Assembly: GCA_013397115.1 (NCBI GenBank)
Contig: VWZW01002764.1
Coordinates: 997,020-1,061,019, forward strand
Source of the DNA: Edolisoma coerulescens
Lineage: Eukaryota; Chordata; Aves; Passeriformes; Campephagidae
DNA length: 64,000 bases
Direction of reading: 5' to 3'
Shown: in pieces, positions 24,298 to 36,490 of the stretch
Layout of the letters: every line of letters begins with the position of its first letter
Numbering within the stretch: the stretch's first letter is position 1
Program-made: the position numbers and the translations under genes
The notes under the pieces: model-generated
The model's input: the letters and a program-made list of their open reading frames with translations, nothing else
Databases searched by the model: none
Told to the model about the DNA's origin: nothing

Positions 24298-24934
24298 GTG
24301 CCTTTAATGAATGTCTTCTGTTTGCCTCCCATAGTACAACTAACCCAGGTGGAGCTTCTGGAAACAGAATTGTGTTTGATGACACCACCACACACTCCAC
24401 TATCACTCATATCATAGCTTGGTGTTACCCAAACTTGTTCCACTTGCTTTTTTGCTCTGTCCGTCAGGAGACACAATACTACCCTGAGCCAGACTATTAA
24501 GGGATTTAAGTGCCAGCTCAGTCATTTTAGGAAAGAATCTGGTTCCTTTGGTGCACCCACTGAATTTTTAATCTTGGGGTCAGTAGATGAAGAATGGCAA
24601 GAAGGATGGCTCGTACTTATAACTGTAAAGGAAATCAAATCAAATGTGGCTCTGCGCTCCCCTTCCTTCCCAGCTGTGGTATTCAAACACTTCATAACTG
24701 CTCCTCTGTGTCCTTCCAGCACAGCTCTCAGTCAAGGCAGCTCCAATTCTCATTTCAGAGGCAGGAAATTGGGGTACAGAGATACTGTGTCATTTCAGGG
24801 TCACTCAAGAAGACCTTCTTAGAATGACAAACCAAACCTTGGCTTCCTCAGCTCCCACACTATTGTCCTTCCCCTCCGGAAATGCAGGTATTTACACGTT
24901 TTTGAAAATGAGACACTGACAAATCACACAAGGA
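24298..24934. other. Non-coding stretch, no gene seen
   Basis: Ordinary mixed sequence between the inverted repeat and the CpG-rich patch. Nothing recognisable as an exon, RNA gene or repeat is visible. Confidence 0.6.
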
Positions 24935-25290
24935 ACTCCTTTCCCAGCGCGGGTAAGCCATTGGGCAGGCATCACCCTGCCACGTAGACCACGCAGGGAG
25001 CCTGAGCGGCGGATCAGGCACAGCCTCTCTCGGGGCTGGCAATTACCTGGGTGGCACCAGTGGGTGCTGGAAGAGGCTGAGCCCGTGGGTGGGTGCGGTG
25101 TTCCTAGAACGTGCTGCCTGAATGGGGGAAAGCAGCCATGCCCTGCGGCGCAGGTGCTTCTCGGAGCGCCACATTTCAGGGAGGCGTCAGAGACAGACGA
25201 GCAGCCTGCTCCTCCCAGAACATGTCTGGGTCTGTCTCCTCCTGGAGAAGGGATATAAAAGGGCAGCTGCAATGAGTGGCTGGTTTTTAT
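24935..25290 (+). promoter_or_regulatory. CpG-rich patch ending in a TATA box, candidate promoter
   Basis: About 16 CpGs occur by eye between 24948 and 25202, against a CpG-poor background. The patch is followed by a canonical TATA box, tataaaag at 25254-25261, in a G-rich context (gggatataaaaggg), which fits a + strand core promoter with transcription starting near 25285-25292. A short open frame starts with ATG at 25271, upstream of that predicted start site. The region could drive a long non-coding RNA or a tissue-specific first exon. A chance TATA match beside a modest CpG cluster is the main alternative. Confidence 0.35.
25254..25261 (+). promoter_or_regulatory. TATA box
   Basis: Sequence tataaaag, an exact match to the consensus for TATA-binding protein, with G-rich flanks on both sides. 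It sits at the downstream edge of the CpG-rich patch, which is the main reason to take it more seriously than the many AT-rich words elsewhere. Confidence 0.4.
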
Positions 25291-26570
25291 CAGGGCACGC
25301 TGTGCAAATCAGACTTTCTGGGGTTAAAAAAGGTAAATTTGCTGAGCAGAAAGGGGGTTTTCTTTGCATGGAAACCTCCATATCAGAGTCCCCTCAGCTG
25401 GAGGATATCTTGCATTTACCTGCAGATTGGGTTAAACCCTGGCTCCCAGAGATATAATTAATTAACTACAAAAGAGCTGCATCTTTCCTGTAAAAAGAAA
25501 ACCCTCCTCCTCAATTTTCCAGCCCTGCCATTGAGTTCCTAATGTCACTTTGGCCTCAAAGCTTTGAAAGAAAAGAATAAAATATTTCACGTTGTTCTTG
25601 TTTTCATCAGCAATAATACATCTCTTGATTTTCTGATTCACGCTGGTTGAATTTATGGGGCAAAAGGTGCTGGGGTCTTTTTGCTTCACAGTGGGGCAGA
25701 AAAATTGCTTGTTGGGGCTTGAAAAGCAATTGCGTCATCAAGTGTGTGAGGCTTCCTTTGAGTACTGCTGAGGGGGGTTCGAGAGGAAGAGAGTTTTTCT
25801 TCTCTGTGCTTGTTTTGGTTTGTGAGTCTCTCTTATCACCATGCATCAGACCTGTGTTTATTGAATTTCCACCAGTCGCTGAGATCTATGGCATGATTAA
25901 CAGGAGATACACACAGGGAGTGGAGAGGGTGCCTTAGGAAAGGGGAGGTGCTTGTGGCGAGGCTGTAATGATTTTCTTGTCCTTTGCATGGGAGGAACGC
26001 ACACATCGAGTGTTTGTACAGCATCCAGCCCTGTGAAGCCCTGATGTGGTAAGAGCCTCCTGAGTAATATATTCAGAGTGATAAAAGCGGCTGCTATCTG
26101 CTAATGAGAGCGGTGGGAATGAGAAATGAATCCTTGGTTTCATCATTTTCCAGGAATGCAGCTCCTTCTGGCTTCCCAGAGCTTCATCTACCATCCAGCT
26201 GCCGTGTGGGCTTCAGCTGAGCCTGCAGTTGGGAGAAGAGGGTAGCAACACAGTCCTTTAAAACCTTGAGAATGCCAAAATAGTATATTTGGGTACGTGA
26301 TATAGATGTCTTCAGACATACTGACCCCGTGGTGAAACTTTCTGAAAAAAGTACCCATAGGGTTTTCTGTGGATGTAATACAGGGCAGGGAAATCAGAGC
26401 TTTCAAAGATCTGCAGAGACCCACAATTATTATTTAATAAAACTCAGTCAAACCTTTGACTGGAGGCAGAGTCTTGCACCAGAGCTGGGAAAATAGGTCT
26501 TACTAATGCTCTGTCACGATAGCAGCCCCTTGGGAGTCTTCTTCTGGCTCATATCTCACTTCTCTTTTGC

Positions 26571-26588
26571 TTTTTTTTTTTTTTTTTT
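26571..26588. repeat. Poly-T run (T18)
   Basis: Eighteen consecutive T bases, the longest homopolymer in the window. There is no recognisable retroposon body on the complementary strand. Confidence 0.9.
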
Positions 26589-26771
26589 GTGGCAAAATAC
26601 GGCCTTGCAGTTGCCAACATTTGGGGCTATAAAATTTAATAAAAAAATGATTTTTTAGTAGATTTCTCTTTTTCAGGGGAGAACAAAGAAAAGTTAAACT
26701 ATAAAAGCTACGTTGCCTCTAAAATTGAGAGGAGAACCAAAGCCTTGGCACAAAACAAAAGGATCCACCTT

Positions 26772-26785
26772 AAAAAAAAAAAAAA
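26772..26785. repeat. Poly-A run (A14)
   Basis: Fourteen consecutive A bases after ggatccacctt. No retrocopied gene is recognisable upstream. Confidence 0.85.
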
Positions 26786-29700
26786 TAACAAAAGTAATGA
26801 AGAGATTGAGTGTATCAACAATCAGCTGATGCCACCCAAGTGCACAGTGATGTACTTAGGCAGCAGTAAAGAATCAGTCATTATGTGTCAGAACATTACG
26901 TAATAATTTTGATGTACAAAAATATCTCTGCGGTCTTGTAATGTGCAGGAATTAATTACAACACCCTTTGTGTTTGAAAAACTGGGTGACAGAGCAACTT
27001 TCTGGTCTGTTTTAAATTTAAACCGTAGAGGAGGAAACTGGAGAGATGATGAATGATGCTGTTATCAAATTGTGTGTATACAGGTGTTCTGATTATGTTT
27101 TCTCCTGTAAGCAACTCCCACTGATCCTGATGAAGAGCAAGCTGCTGGGCCACAAATTTTCCAAGAAAGAAGTTCAAAAAGTGGTGTTTTTTCCCCAGAG
27201 CAGATTGGTCTTTGATCTTGGCTTCTTCTTTTGTTTTCTTGGAAATTAAGGTCTATCAAAATGTCCAGAATTGCTTTGCTTAGACACAGTGAAACAGACT
27301 GAGCAATGCTGGATGGGAAGGGAGAGGTGCACCAAAACTTAAAAACAAACCATGGAAATTGTGAAAGAATTGGTGTTTTCTGACAAATGAGTTGGTCAGC
27401 AAGCACGGACTTCATTGCCAAGTGCTTTATCAAAATGAAGGGAAGTTTCATTAATGCTGTTTAGATATGAAATCTTACTGTGAAGACACCTATCACTTAG
27501 ATATGAACACAAATAGCCTTTTTAAAATTTTTTTTTTAACTGAAGTCGGTTCTTAAGTCTAAAAACCCTGGAAAACAAGAAGAAAACAATTCCCACAGAA
27601 TTCTGTGGACAAGAAGGACTTACCAGTTTGGAAAACCTCGGTGCTTTTGGATTTCTTTATCTCCTCTGAGTAAGGAAAGATCAGATTTGTATTTAAATGA
27701 CTAAAGAGTAAGACAAACCCAGAAATCTTGCAATAAGGAGATGCAGTGACAGTGTCACAGGACAGCTACTATTTCTTCTACCTAGAGGCTCCTTTGAATT
27801 AGAAAGCCAGAGGCAGACAGGTTTGTCAGTGCATTTTCACCAATGAACTGTGCCTCACCTCTAGTGTGGCACTGTTATTTCCCACATGTTACTGCACTTT
27901 CTCAGCTCAATGAGCCACTACATAATAATCATATTTAGACATTAGACAATATTTTTCTTCCCATGTGAATACCTAGAAAAGCTAAAACAGAGTTTGAGGC
28001 TAACATTTTCCAAACAGACTTCTCATTCTGGAAACATCAAGTTTCTAACTTGAGGGAACCTTGGACTGATTTTCTGAAGACGTGAGCACCTACAGCTCTG
28101 TGCTGACCACATTTTCCAGCCATTAATTGTCAGATGTGTTTTCTCAATTTGGAAAGCTCTTGGCTTGATTTTTAGAAACTGCTGAATCCCCAAACTCAGT
28201 GAAAGTCAGGCTCTGCTCAAGCCTCTGAACTCCTTTCCCCATCAGTTGTTTTTGAAAGTCTTGGCAATGGACTTCAACTCAAGTTGTTGAAATCTCCAAC
28301 AAAAACAACATGACTTCAGATGTCTGATGAGAGACTGCATTTGTCTCGACTTGGTCTATAATCCATTACTTTTGCTATTTTCATCACTTGCATCCAAGAT
28401 ATTTCAATACTAATTTATTTTATAAGTGAAAGGTAGATTTCCCGGGACCCAACTCCTGCTTTGCCTTTGTTCTCCGTGAAATGTCCACCAGGCCTACAAC
28501 CAGCTCTACAACTGGACTGTCTCTGCTCTTTTGGTATTGTACTGGACAATGTGGACAACATTTGTCGAGAATACAGAAACTATCTCCCAAATATTTCACA
28601 GGAAACCTGAAAATACTTGAATGGAAAGATGCAAAAAAGATCATTGTGATTCTTGTAGAAAAGGCAAATAAAATCATTGTGCTTCCCTCAGGGAACTGGG
28701 ATATCATACGTTCATTTATTGCAAAATTAAAATGGGTCTTCCTAGAGATATGGAAGCCATTTGAAGAGTAACAGTTTTTCATGGAACCTTCTATTTTTTT
28801 TTTCTTTCATTTAAATGTATTTCTTAAAGAAAAAGAAACTGCAAAGACTTCTATTTGTTCTTCTTATCAACTCCAGCTCAACATTTTCTACTTTTACTGG
28901 ACAATTGATGGCATACTCAAAGAGAAGTTCTCCAAACTCCTCCTGAGACGTGGATATCAAAATTCAGTTTGCTTCCTCACTATAAAACTTGAGCAACTAG
29001 AACACAGATGCTGATTCTGAGAGTCCCAGCCTGTGAGAGCTGGATACCAAAACCTGAAGCTTTATGAGGCCATTGGCACCCCATTTCTCTGTAAAAAATT
29101 AAACTAAAGCATTTTCATTCAAGAACAATGAGCTGAAGGACACATGCTGGATTGGTGACATCAGCCACCTCATAAACTTTTTTTCTTAAAGTTTGCAAGC
29201 TTTATAACTTAAAATAAAGTGTATTGTCTGGGCAGAGCCCAAATCTTTCTTTATGGAAATGGATATTTTAAATAGCTTCCCCCTTACTCTTATAGCGCCT
29301 CATTTCAGATATGTGTACACAGGTATCTGTTTTTACAGACACTTCTAGATGACCTTTTGGACTTTACCTCAATTAAGCTCAACTCCTCAAACTAGAGGAA
29401 ACCATTACACTCTTTCCACTTTGTCTCAGCACCTGCAAGGCCGACTGATATAATCCAGTGTAAGTGGGCCACTGCAGGAGAATTTGGTGCTCAAGGAGAA
29501 TGTGCTTCCTGTTCACTGAAGAGGTAAAAATGGAATCACCATTCTGACTCATTCAAGTAGCAAACTCCTCTGAAGATCACATGCCTGCCGAGCCAATGTT
29601 ATTTTTGGCAGCTTTTCATGGAAAGCTATGGGTTTTGTTTTGCCACATCTGTTCTCTCAAGTATATTTTGCTTTAGATGAGGCTGTTCCACCTTATGATT

Positions 29701-29884
29701 TTTTTTCTTGGGGGGGACAGGTAGGAGAGAAGGGGGTTGAGTTTGAATACTGCCTTGCATTGCAAAAGCACATTTTCATGGGAGAAAAAAAGTTCTCCCC
29801 TCTGGGCCTTAAACAGTATTTCCAGCTATTGTGTATATTCCCCGACCCTTACACTGTTTCTAAGAGAAATGATTTCTTTTGCAG

Positions 29885-30062
29885 ATGTTGAGAGGAATAC
29901 ACGCACAAAAGACTCTGAGGACTTTTACAAAAAACAGGGAGATGGGGCATACAGATGTGCCACAGACAAATGGGCAGAGAGGGAAGGGAATATTGTGCAG
30001 AATATGTGTAGCTTTGAAAATCAGATAGACAGCGAGGGTGCTGTTTCAAGGATCCAAGGCTT
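29885..30062 (+). other. Weak exon candidate (unrecognised)
   Basis: A pyrimidine-rich tract ending tttcttttgcag (AG at 29883-29884) precedes a 178-base interval open in one frame, which ends at a donor-like site (CTT followed by GTAAGG at 30063). The frame gives a hydrophilic, charged peptide beginning VERNTRTKDSEDFYKKQGDG and containing several K/E/D/R residues, with one short C-containing patch. It enters with two bases of a split codon and leaves with two. The peptide matches no family I recognise. Acceptor-plus-open-frame combinations arise by chance many times in 64 kb, so this is a lead and not a gene call. Confidence 0.15.
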
Positions 30063-31510
30063 GTAAGGCTGAGTTCAGAGGCCAGGCTGCGTTAAGCCAG
30101 CCCATTGTGTCACCCAGCAGGAATCAGAGAGACACAGTTTAGTGAAAGCCACGGGCTAATCTACAGCGTTTCTTTGAAATATGATTTTTGTTTTTTACTG
30201 GCAGTTGGTTTTCATTGTGCTGCAGTTGTCATTACCGGAATGGGGCACATTTTTGTTATTAGAAGGTGATTATTTGGGAGCTGCACATGGGTGCTTTAGT
30301 GGTGCATATGTGTGTGCAAGACAAAGCATGCCCATGGCATGTGTTTGTGAATGCACAAACTTTTAATAACCATGCACAGAATTCGTTTGATTTGCAGCTT
30401 GCTGCATTCCTCTGGTTCACTTTGTATATGTTTTCTTTTTTTCTTGCTTATCTATTCTCTGATTTGTATTAGGGAAGGATAACTTGGGTGTTTTTATGCT
30501 CCTTTTCTTTCTTTTCAGAAGTGCTAACCCTGTACCCCCTTGCTTGGTGACTCATTCCCTTCTCCTTCACATAAAACACCCTTTCAACAGTTTAGCAGTG
30601 AAAACATTAGGCCTGTCTCTTGGTCACAAGGTTATTGTTTTCATATCTCTTGGAGCAAGACCCTGGGATAGCTCCACTGACAAATTAGCAGTCGTGTTGA
30701 ATGAACAATTATGTCAAGGCAATATTAATCTGGGGGCCTAGCTGCAGCAGAGAAGGTGCCTGATTTCATAGAGGAGGAGGTGCTGAGAGGAGAACCTATG
30801 TGATCTCATTAGATAAATGCACAACACATACTGGTGGGATCTCATTAAATCTTTAACAGCCATGTATGTTTACATCAGCTTTCCTAAAGGAATGCCTGGC
30901 ACTCGTAGATAGCTGAAGTTTTTCTCACTAAAAATGGGCTTCCTTGTATAAAAGAAACCCCTGTGAACTAGCCACTCTTCTCCTCTTTTTGCCTCAGTGT
31001 AGACATCTACATAGGAAGTGGTTTTACCTCCAAAACAATCTTTTAAGGGAGTGAATGTGTTATTGCAAGCCTCCTACCACCTCCAAGCTGAGGGGCCTCA
31101 GGAGCATTCCCATGACATTCTCCTGGTTTCAGGGTATTTTTTTTGAAGCAACAACTGCTCCGGAACAGGAAAGTTAGTGCTTGCCTTCAATTTTCACAGG
31201 CTGAGATTGTCCGGGAAAACTGACACCAAAAATATTTTCATAGGTCCCCTCGCAAACCAAAACTGCTGAGTTTCACAGGGCTGCTCTGCTGAGGAGCTCG
31301 GCTTCCTGCGTGGGCGTTGGACTTGCTGACTTACACCCCAGGGAAAACTGAGCTCGCTCCCATCTGGTGAATCCCCATCCCAAAGGCAGCCAAAACCCTT
31401 GGAGGTGCCTGAGTGAAACCTCCAGGACCTGTTGGTGGTGGCAGATCTGTGACCCCTGCCAGATCTCAGCTATTGCTCATCACCCACCAGCCAGAGGGGA
31501 CAACTCCTGT
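30063..31510. other. Non-coding stretch, no gene seen
   Basis: 30170-30480 is T- and TG-rich with long CpG-free runs and words such as ttaccggaatg and gcatatgtgtgtgc, and could include conserved non-coding sequence. The rest is mixed sequence without recognisable exons. The CR1 fragment begins at 31511. Confidence 0.5.
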
Positions 31511-31690
31511 GAGGACAGTGAGGTATTGGAACAGGTTGCACAGAAAAATCATGGCTGGCTCATGCCTGGAAGCATCCAAAGCCAGGTTGGATGCAGCTTT
31601 GAGCAACCTGGTTTAGTGGAAGTCTGCTCATGGCAGAGTTGATCTTTAGGGTCTCTTCCAACCCAAATTGTCCTATCATGCCATGATTCT
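31511..31690 (+). mobile_element. CR1 LINE 3'-end fragment (copy 3)
   Basis: A short sense-oriented CR1 3' end. Recognisable blocks: 'ggtattggaacaggttgcac' near 31522, 'catgcctggaagcatccaaa' near 31561, 'ccaggttggatgcagctttg' near 31581, 'agcaacctggtttagtggaa' near 31602, 'gttgatctttagggtctctt' near 31639 and 'ccaacccaaattg' near 31660. The terminus is 'tgccatgattct' in place of the usual TGATTCTATGATTCT. It has more substitutions than copy 2 and is 5' truncated at about 180 bases. It carries no coding capacity. Confidence 0.92.
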
Positions 31691-32254
31691 CCCAGGTTAG
31701 GGCGGCAAACCAAGAAGGGAGAGACCCAGAAGGGAGGGGAAAACGAAGGAAGACAAAGACGTCTGCTGTTTCACCAGGAACATCTTTTACACAGTTGAAA
31801 GTCAACTTGCATTAATTCCTTGGCTCTCTCCTGACAGGGAATTAGCACAGCTCCATGCGGAGTGGTTACAAGGTGCCACATCGATATCCGTCACATAACC
31901 CCTCACGTGGAAGAGAAGGGCCTTGTGCAATGGATCTGAACCTTTGGGCCACACACTGGCTTTTCTCACTTGCTTTCTTAACATCTCCTCTTGTCCTGAG
32001 GATGCACTTTGCTAAGCAAACCCCTAGCTGAAGGCTCACAGCAAACTGCAGAGGTATCCAGAGGCCAGATGTGGAAATCTGGGAGTCAGGTTATTGTGAG
32101 CACTGTGGCTAAGATAGTCTTGAAGTAAAGATACTTCCTTACAGTCTCCATTTTTGGAGTAGCAAGATATGTTTTGCCAGTGAAATGAGTACAGAAATTT
32201 TTTCCCAGTGTGTTTGTGTGATTTTTTTGTCTGTTTGTTTTATTTTTAATTAAA
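31691..32254. other. Non-coding stretch, no gene seen
   Basis: Mixed sequence following the CR1 terminus; 32180-32254 becomes T- and A-rich and leads into the poly-C tract and gap. No gene is recognised. Confidence 0.6.
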
Positions 32255-32274
32255 CCCCCCCCCCTCCCCCCCCC
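32255..32274. repeat. Poly-C tract beside assembly gap
   Basis: Ten C bases, one T and nine C bases run directly into the N gap. On the opposite strand this is a G-run capable of quadruplex formation, which commonly stalls sequencing polymerases and explains the gap. Confidence 0.9.
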
Positions 32275-32286
32275 NNNNNNNNNNNN
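32275..32286. other. Assembly gap (12 N)
   Basis: Twelve undetermined bases between the poly-C tract and ccttttttttc. The true length of the missing sequence may differ from twelve. Any translation across this point is meaningless. Confidence 0.98.
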
Positions 32287-34643
32287 CCTTTTTTTTCTGT
32301 AATTTTGCACTTGGAAAAAACCTGCCTGCCTCCAAAGCTGTGTGTCTGAACCTCTGATTCCCCTGCTGTGTCCCTGATGCCCAGCACCATGCACTGAAGA
32401 TGTGCATCTACGATATTTTTTCTGAGTCTGGCCACATTTTGGGGTACAAACCAAGCCCTTTAAAAGGAAAACCTCTCTGTTGCAAATGCAAACCTCATCA
32501 ATGCCCCTAAGAGAGGCAGCACCTCTCTGGTGCACCGGCACTTGGTCTCTTCACCATCCATGCACCTTGTGATGCCACAGATAGGTATGGGCTATAGACA
32601 GGAGCATACCATTATCTATTTCAATATTTTGGCACTCTGGACTGTGTCAGTTCTACTTTTCCTAACCTGAAAATGAGATCAGAGCCAGACTCATGTCAAG
32701 TGTCCCACAGCTAACCTCTAAACTAATTTTTTATTGCCTTGAAGAGAAGGATTGAGAAAAATATTTATAGGCCCTGGAAGAATAGTAAAAGTTTGCAAGC
32801 ATTTAGGGCTTTTACTCAATAAACCTTTATGTGCCCTTCATGCACCCATTCAGCTCTGGGAAAAAGTAAAAAATAATAAATAAATAAATATAAAAAGCAC
32901 AGAGAAGTTGTGCTCTGACAGTAAGTCGAAAAACTCATAAATTCCAGATAAAACCAATACCCACACATTGTAGGAGCCCATCTGTAGTCAGCCTATTGTA
33001 CAAACCCAAAGCAGGGAGAAGAATTTGGATGGTTCATGTTTGTCTTCAGACTTCTTGTTTATCTTTTTCCATTTAGGTCAAAATGGCCTCAAACCTTCAC
33101 CTTCCCTCATGTTCACTTTTCTCTCTCACTGACTATGACCCTGAAAACCTCTTTTTTTTCTGGGGAATCCTCCATGAGTGTAACCTCCTGGCTCTCACCC
33201 CCTCTTTTGGGGGTTTGCTGTCCACCATGGATGAAAGGAGCTCCTCATTTTTTTGCTTGCACACTGCTATCCCCACCTGGCTAGCAAAAAAATACTCAGG
33301 GTTGGCATAAGTCTTGGTGCAAAGAAAGAAAAAAAACTTTTCTTCCCCTGTCTCAGCATCACTGCTTTATTTCCACTTTTCTGCTTTTCAGATTTCTCCA
33401 TAGCCCAGCTCATAGGCTTCTTCAGCCCATGGCCCCAGGAGCTCATCCTGTAATCCCATGACCATATCACTGATGAGCACTGCTCAGATAAATAGCTTAG
33501 TTTTTATTAGTTATAGCAAAAGTAATGGTGAAAGTCTCTGCAGCTTCCATGTGATATGAGGCACAGATTTCATATGAAGAATAATAAGGAACACCAGCAA
33601 AAAGCAAAAAAAACCCCAACTCCCCAAGATGGCAAAAATTACTCCCAGTTATTATTGGGATTTTGTTGTGCTTTTTTTTTGAGGTTGAAACTAAACTTGG
33701 GACAACGCTTTGCTGATATTCATATGAAACACTGTAAAAGTCCACACCAATCTGAGCAGGTGAGACAAAGTACAGAGGAAAGGAAAAATCAATGCCTTGC
33801 CTTGGGAAAAATAGAGCTGAGAAGCTGAGAGATGAAATGCCTTGCAGAGCAGATCTCAAGGCAGAGCTGAGAACCTAACACAGAGTAGTTTGGGTTGATC
33901 CTTTGGGTACAATTCATGCAAAACCTAGTTCATCAGGTGGATGTGAAATATTCAATACCCTGAGAATCCTCTGCTCTGCAGTTCTGGCTGTGGAGGTGTT
34001 GGCCTGTCAATAAATCGTTTGGCCAGGCTGCCCAGGCCTTGCCCATGCCGTTGAGAAGAACATGCCATTTCCAGCACTCACATTTCCACCGCAGCCTTCA
34101 GGACAGGCACACTCACGTTGCCTTCTCTTTAAAACTGGTCCAAATCCAAGGAGAGCACGAGGCACGTTTCTGAGGCCAAGGAGAGAGCACGCAGGAGAGG
34201 CTGGGCAGGGCCACCACAGCTCCGTGCTTTGCAGCTCTTCAGTGCACAATAAATTTCTGTAGTTTCACTGGCTGTGGCTTGTCTGATCCAGTTACAGTCT
34301 CAAATATGATCTGATTCCTGAGGGGATACTTTTTTTTCCCGGGCAATTTCTCTATTCAGCTTTGTACTCTCGTTTGTCATTTGCAGTAAATATACTGAAT
34401 TTCAATTTTTATCTCTTTACAAAAGTATGTCCAGAAGGCTGCACTGGCTGCTGCTGCCCCAACAGGAATCTGGCTGGAGCTGGGTGACAATTCCATCTCG
34501 TCTGGGCAGGGAGCTGCAGTCAGGCTGTGACACGGGACTCTGCTGTGATGAAGGTATGCCAGAAAGTGGAGATTCCTTTCCTGGTCTGCTGGCAGAAGTA
34601 AGTTCGAGGGGTTTCATTCAATCTGTATTGTCTTCTGATGCAG
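32287..34643. other. Non-coding stretch, no gene seen
   Basis: Contains a short ATAA microsatellite (32871-32894) and T/A-rich pockets. Open frames on both strands around 33036-33860 have low-complexity, pyrimidine-driven translations and are not called. No interspersed repeat is recognised. Confidence 0.6.
32871..32894. repeat. (ATAA)n microsatellite
   Basis: Five to six ATAA-type units within an A-rich context. Short tetranucleotide repeat. Confidence 0.8.
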
Positions 34644-34727
34644 AAAAGGAAAAAGGGGTTAAAGCAAAGCTCAGAAAAGGGCAGAACTGGAATGGAGACT
34701 CCTCTCTCTGCTCTGCTACGATATGTG
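34644..34727 (+). other. Weak exon candidate, symmetric 84-base interval
   Basis: The interval is preceded by a moderate acceptor (ctgtattgtcttctgatgcag, AG at 34642-34643) and followed by a perfect GTAAGT donor at 34728-34733. It is 84 bases long, open in one frame, and begins and ends in the same phase, as cassette exons often do. The translation is lysine-rich at first (EKEKGVKAKLRKGQNW) and then serine-rich, with no known domain. It could be a non-coding RNA exon or a chance arrangement. Confidence 0.18.
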
Positions 34728-36289
34728 GTAAGTGGCTGAGGGGAAAAAATTGGAAGAGTCCTCAAATTTTTAAATTAGTTGTGATGAAAGGATTCCTATA
34801 AAGGTGAATTAAAATTAAAAATAATGACCATGAGTAGGCTTACTCCAGCTGGAAAACAGGAGCCCATTTCTAATGGGAAAGATATCACAGGGCCCAAGGA
34901 ATGGAGAGATCCTTCATCCCAATTATTGGATTCTTGAGGATATTACAAAGCACCTTAAACCCACAATTTCCAACTCCAGGGAGAAACATATGGACCATCA
35001 CAAAAGCACGGGTCTGCAGATACATATAGAAGTTGCCCAGGAAAGTCGAGGCCAGCAGGACCTGGACTCCCCCCCAGCACTCTGTGAGATCATTTTCCAC
35101 CCAAGTGACACTAAACATTGAAACAGGAATGAGAAAAGAAACATCATGGAAGAGGCAGAGTGAAAGAAGTGAGAAAGATTGGCAAGCACATTGGAAGCAG
35201 AAGTGCAAACAGAGATGAGGAAATTCAGGGAAAGTTCCATCTCTCCTGCTTGCTTCTTCCAGACACAGCGAAGTGATGTCTGAAAAGTGATGAATCAGGG
35301 ACCACAGGCAAGGACAGGAGCAACAAGGCTCAATTGTATGACCTGAGGACAGGATGAGAAAGTAGAGCAGAGAGGGGGAAAGCAGAGAAAACTGTCAGAT
35401 TTCTGTGGGCATTGCCATGCTGTGTGTGCTCTTCATAAAACATTTATGATGCAGGATGCCTTGCTCCTTTGATTTGGGATTCAGAACCCTGACCAGATTT
35501 AGACCAGGCATTTTCTTTCTCTCTTTTTCTTTGTCTTCCATCTAATTTTAATATAAATTGGGTAGAAATGTACCCCCTCATATTAGGCTATGGAGAGCAG
35601 GTAAAGTACTGTATCATGTATACCCCAGGTCCCTAGAATTTGGGCTTCTCCCTGATTTTAACAGCTTAATTTGAACAATGGTTAAAAGGTAAATGAACCC
35701 TTTGCTCATCACAACAGCATTAGCATGTGAGCATGAAGGAGCACTTATTTGTCTTGGCAAGACCCAGAGCTGGGATAAATGATTCCAGACAAAGATAGAA
35801 GTTATGTCTCTCAACTTCCAGCTAAATTTTGGGGCCAAACACATACTCCCTTTGCTACAGTAAATGTCACTTTCCTGATCCTAACACATCAGTTCCAGCA
35901 TATATTGATGCAATCCACTGCAACAGCAAAATCACTCCCACTGTAATATTGCTCCCATAAAGCCTGGATAGAGGCCCAATCGACTGCATTGGACAACAAT
36001 TACCTCAAATCAAATTCTCTCCTTTTGGACAGGGGTGTAAATGGGGAGCATCTTCACCACAGATCAATGGAACCACAGCAGAGGCAGCCAGGGAGGACGA
36101 GGATGAAAAGGCAAGAGATGGGAGAGATCCTACTCATTTCCATTTTTGCCCAGGGAAGCATGAAAAGCTTCTGCTGCTCCCCAGTAGCTGTGCTCAAGGA
36201 AAAGCATCGACGCACCCAGCAATTATAAGCCTGAAAAGATAATGAGTGGCCAGGCAGCCCTAATAAAAGTATCTGGGGCTGCCATCCCC
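34728..36289. other. Non-coding stretch, purine-rich in part
   Basis: 35120-35225 is strongly purine-rich on the + strand. 35505-35540 is pyrimidine-rich. No exon with a recognised product and no transposon are seen. Confidence 0.6.
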
Positions 36290-36490
36290 ATGCACGGTGT
36301 GTCTTGCCTGGAGCACGGAGCGCTTGGCCGCGTCCCAGGGGCAGCCAAGTGAAAGGGTCTCACCTGCTACCTGCAATCAATCCTTGCCTCCAGAGTCAGG
36401 CCGACCTCACCGGGGGTCACCCGGCGAGGCTGAGCCATTGCTCCGAGTTTGTCAGGGGGCATCGGTTCAATGCTTCCTGCAAGGGTCAGT
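36290..36490. promoter_or_regulatory. Weak CpG-rich patch
   Basis: About 11 CpGs by eye in 200 bases, in two groups (36294-36334 and 36400-36466), within CpG-poor surroundings. It is well below the density of the island at 2.2-2.6 kb. It may be a decayed island, an enhancer or simply a GC-rich pocket. Confidence 0.25.

Larger units (their letters stand above)
25291..29884. other. Non-coding stretch with homopolymers
   Basis: No gene is recognised. T18 lies at 26571-26588 and A14 at 26772-26785, about 190 bases apart. The segment at 28420-28782 stays open on both strands (96 codons on +, 120 on -) but matches no known family on either, so it is not called. 26590-27020 and 28780-28880 are AT-rich. 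Confidence 0.6.

Noticed and set aside
26571..26785. T18 and A14 runs about 190 bases apart, suggesting a retroposon or inverted pair
   Set aside because: No element body, no target-site duplication and no matching terminal sequence could be seen between them.
28420..28782. Region open on both strands (96 and 120 codons)
   Set aside because: Neither translation resembles a known protein; double-strand openness in AT-rich DNA is likely coincidental.
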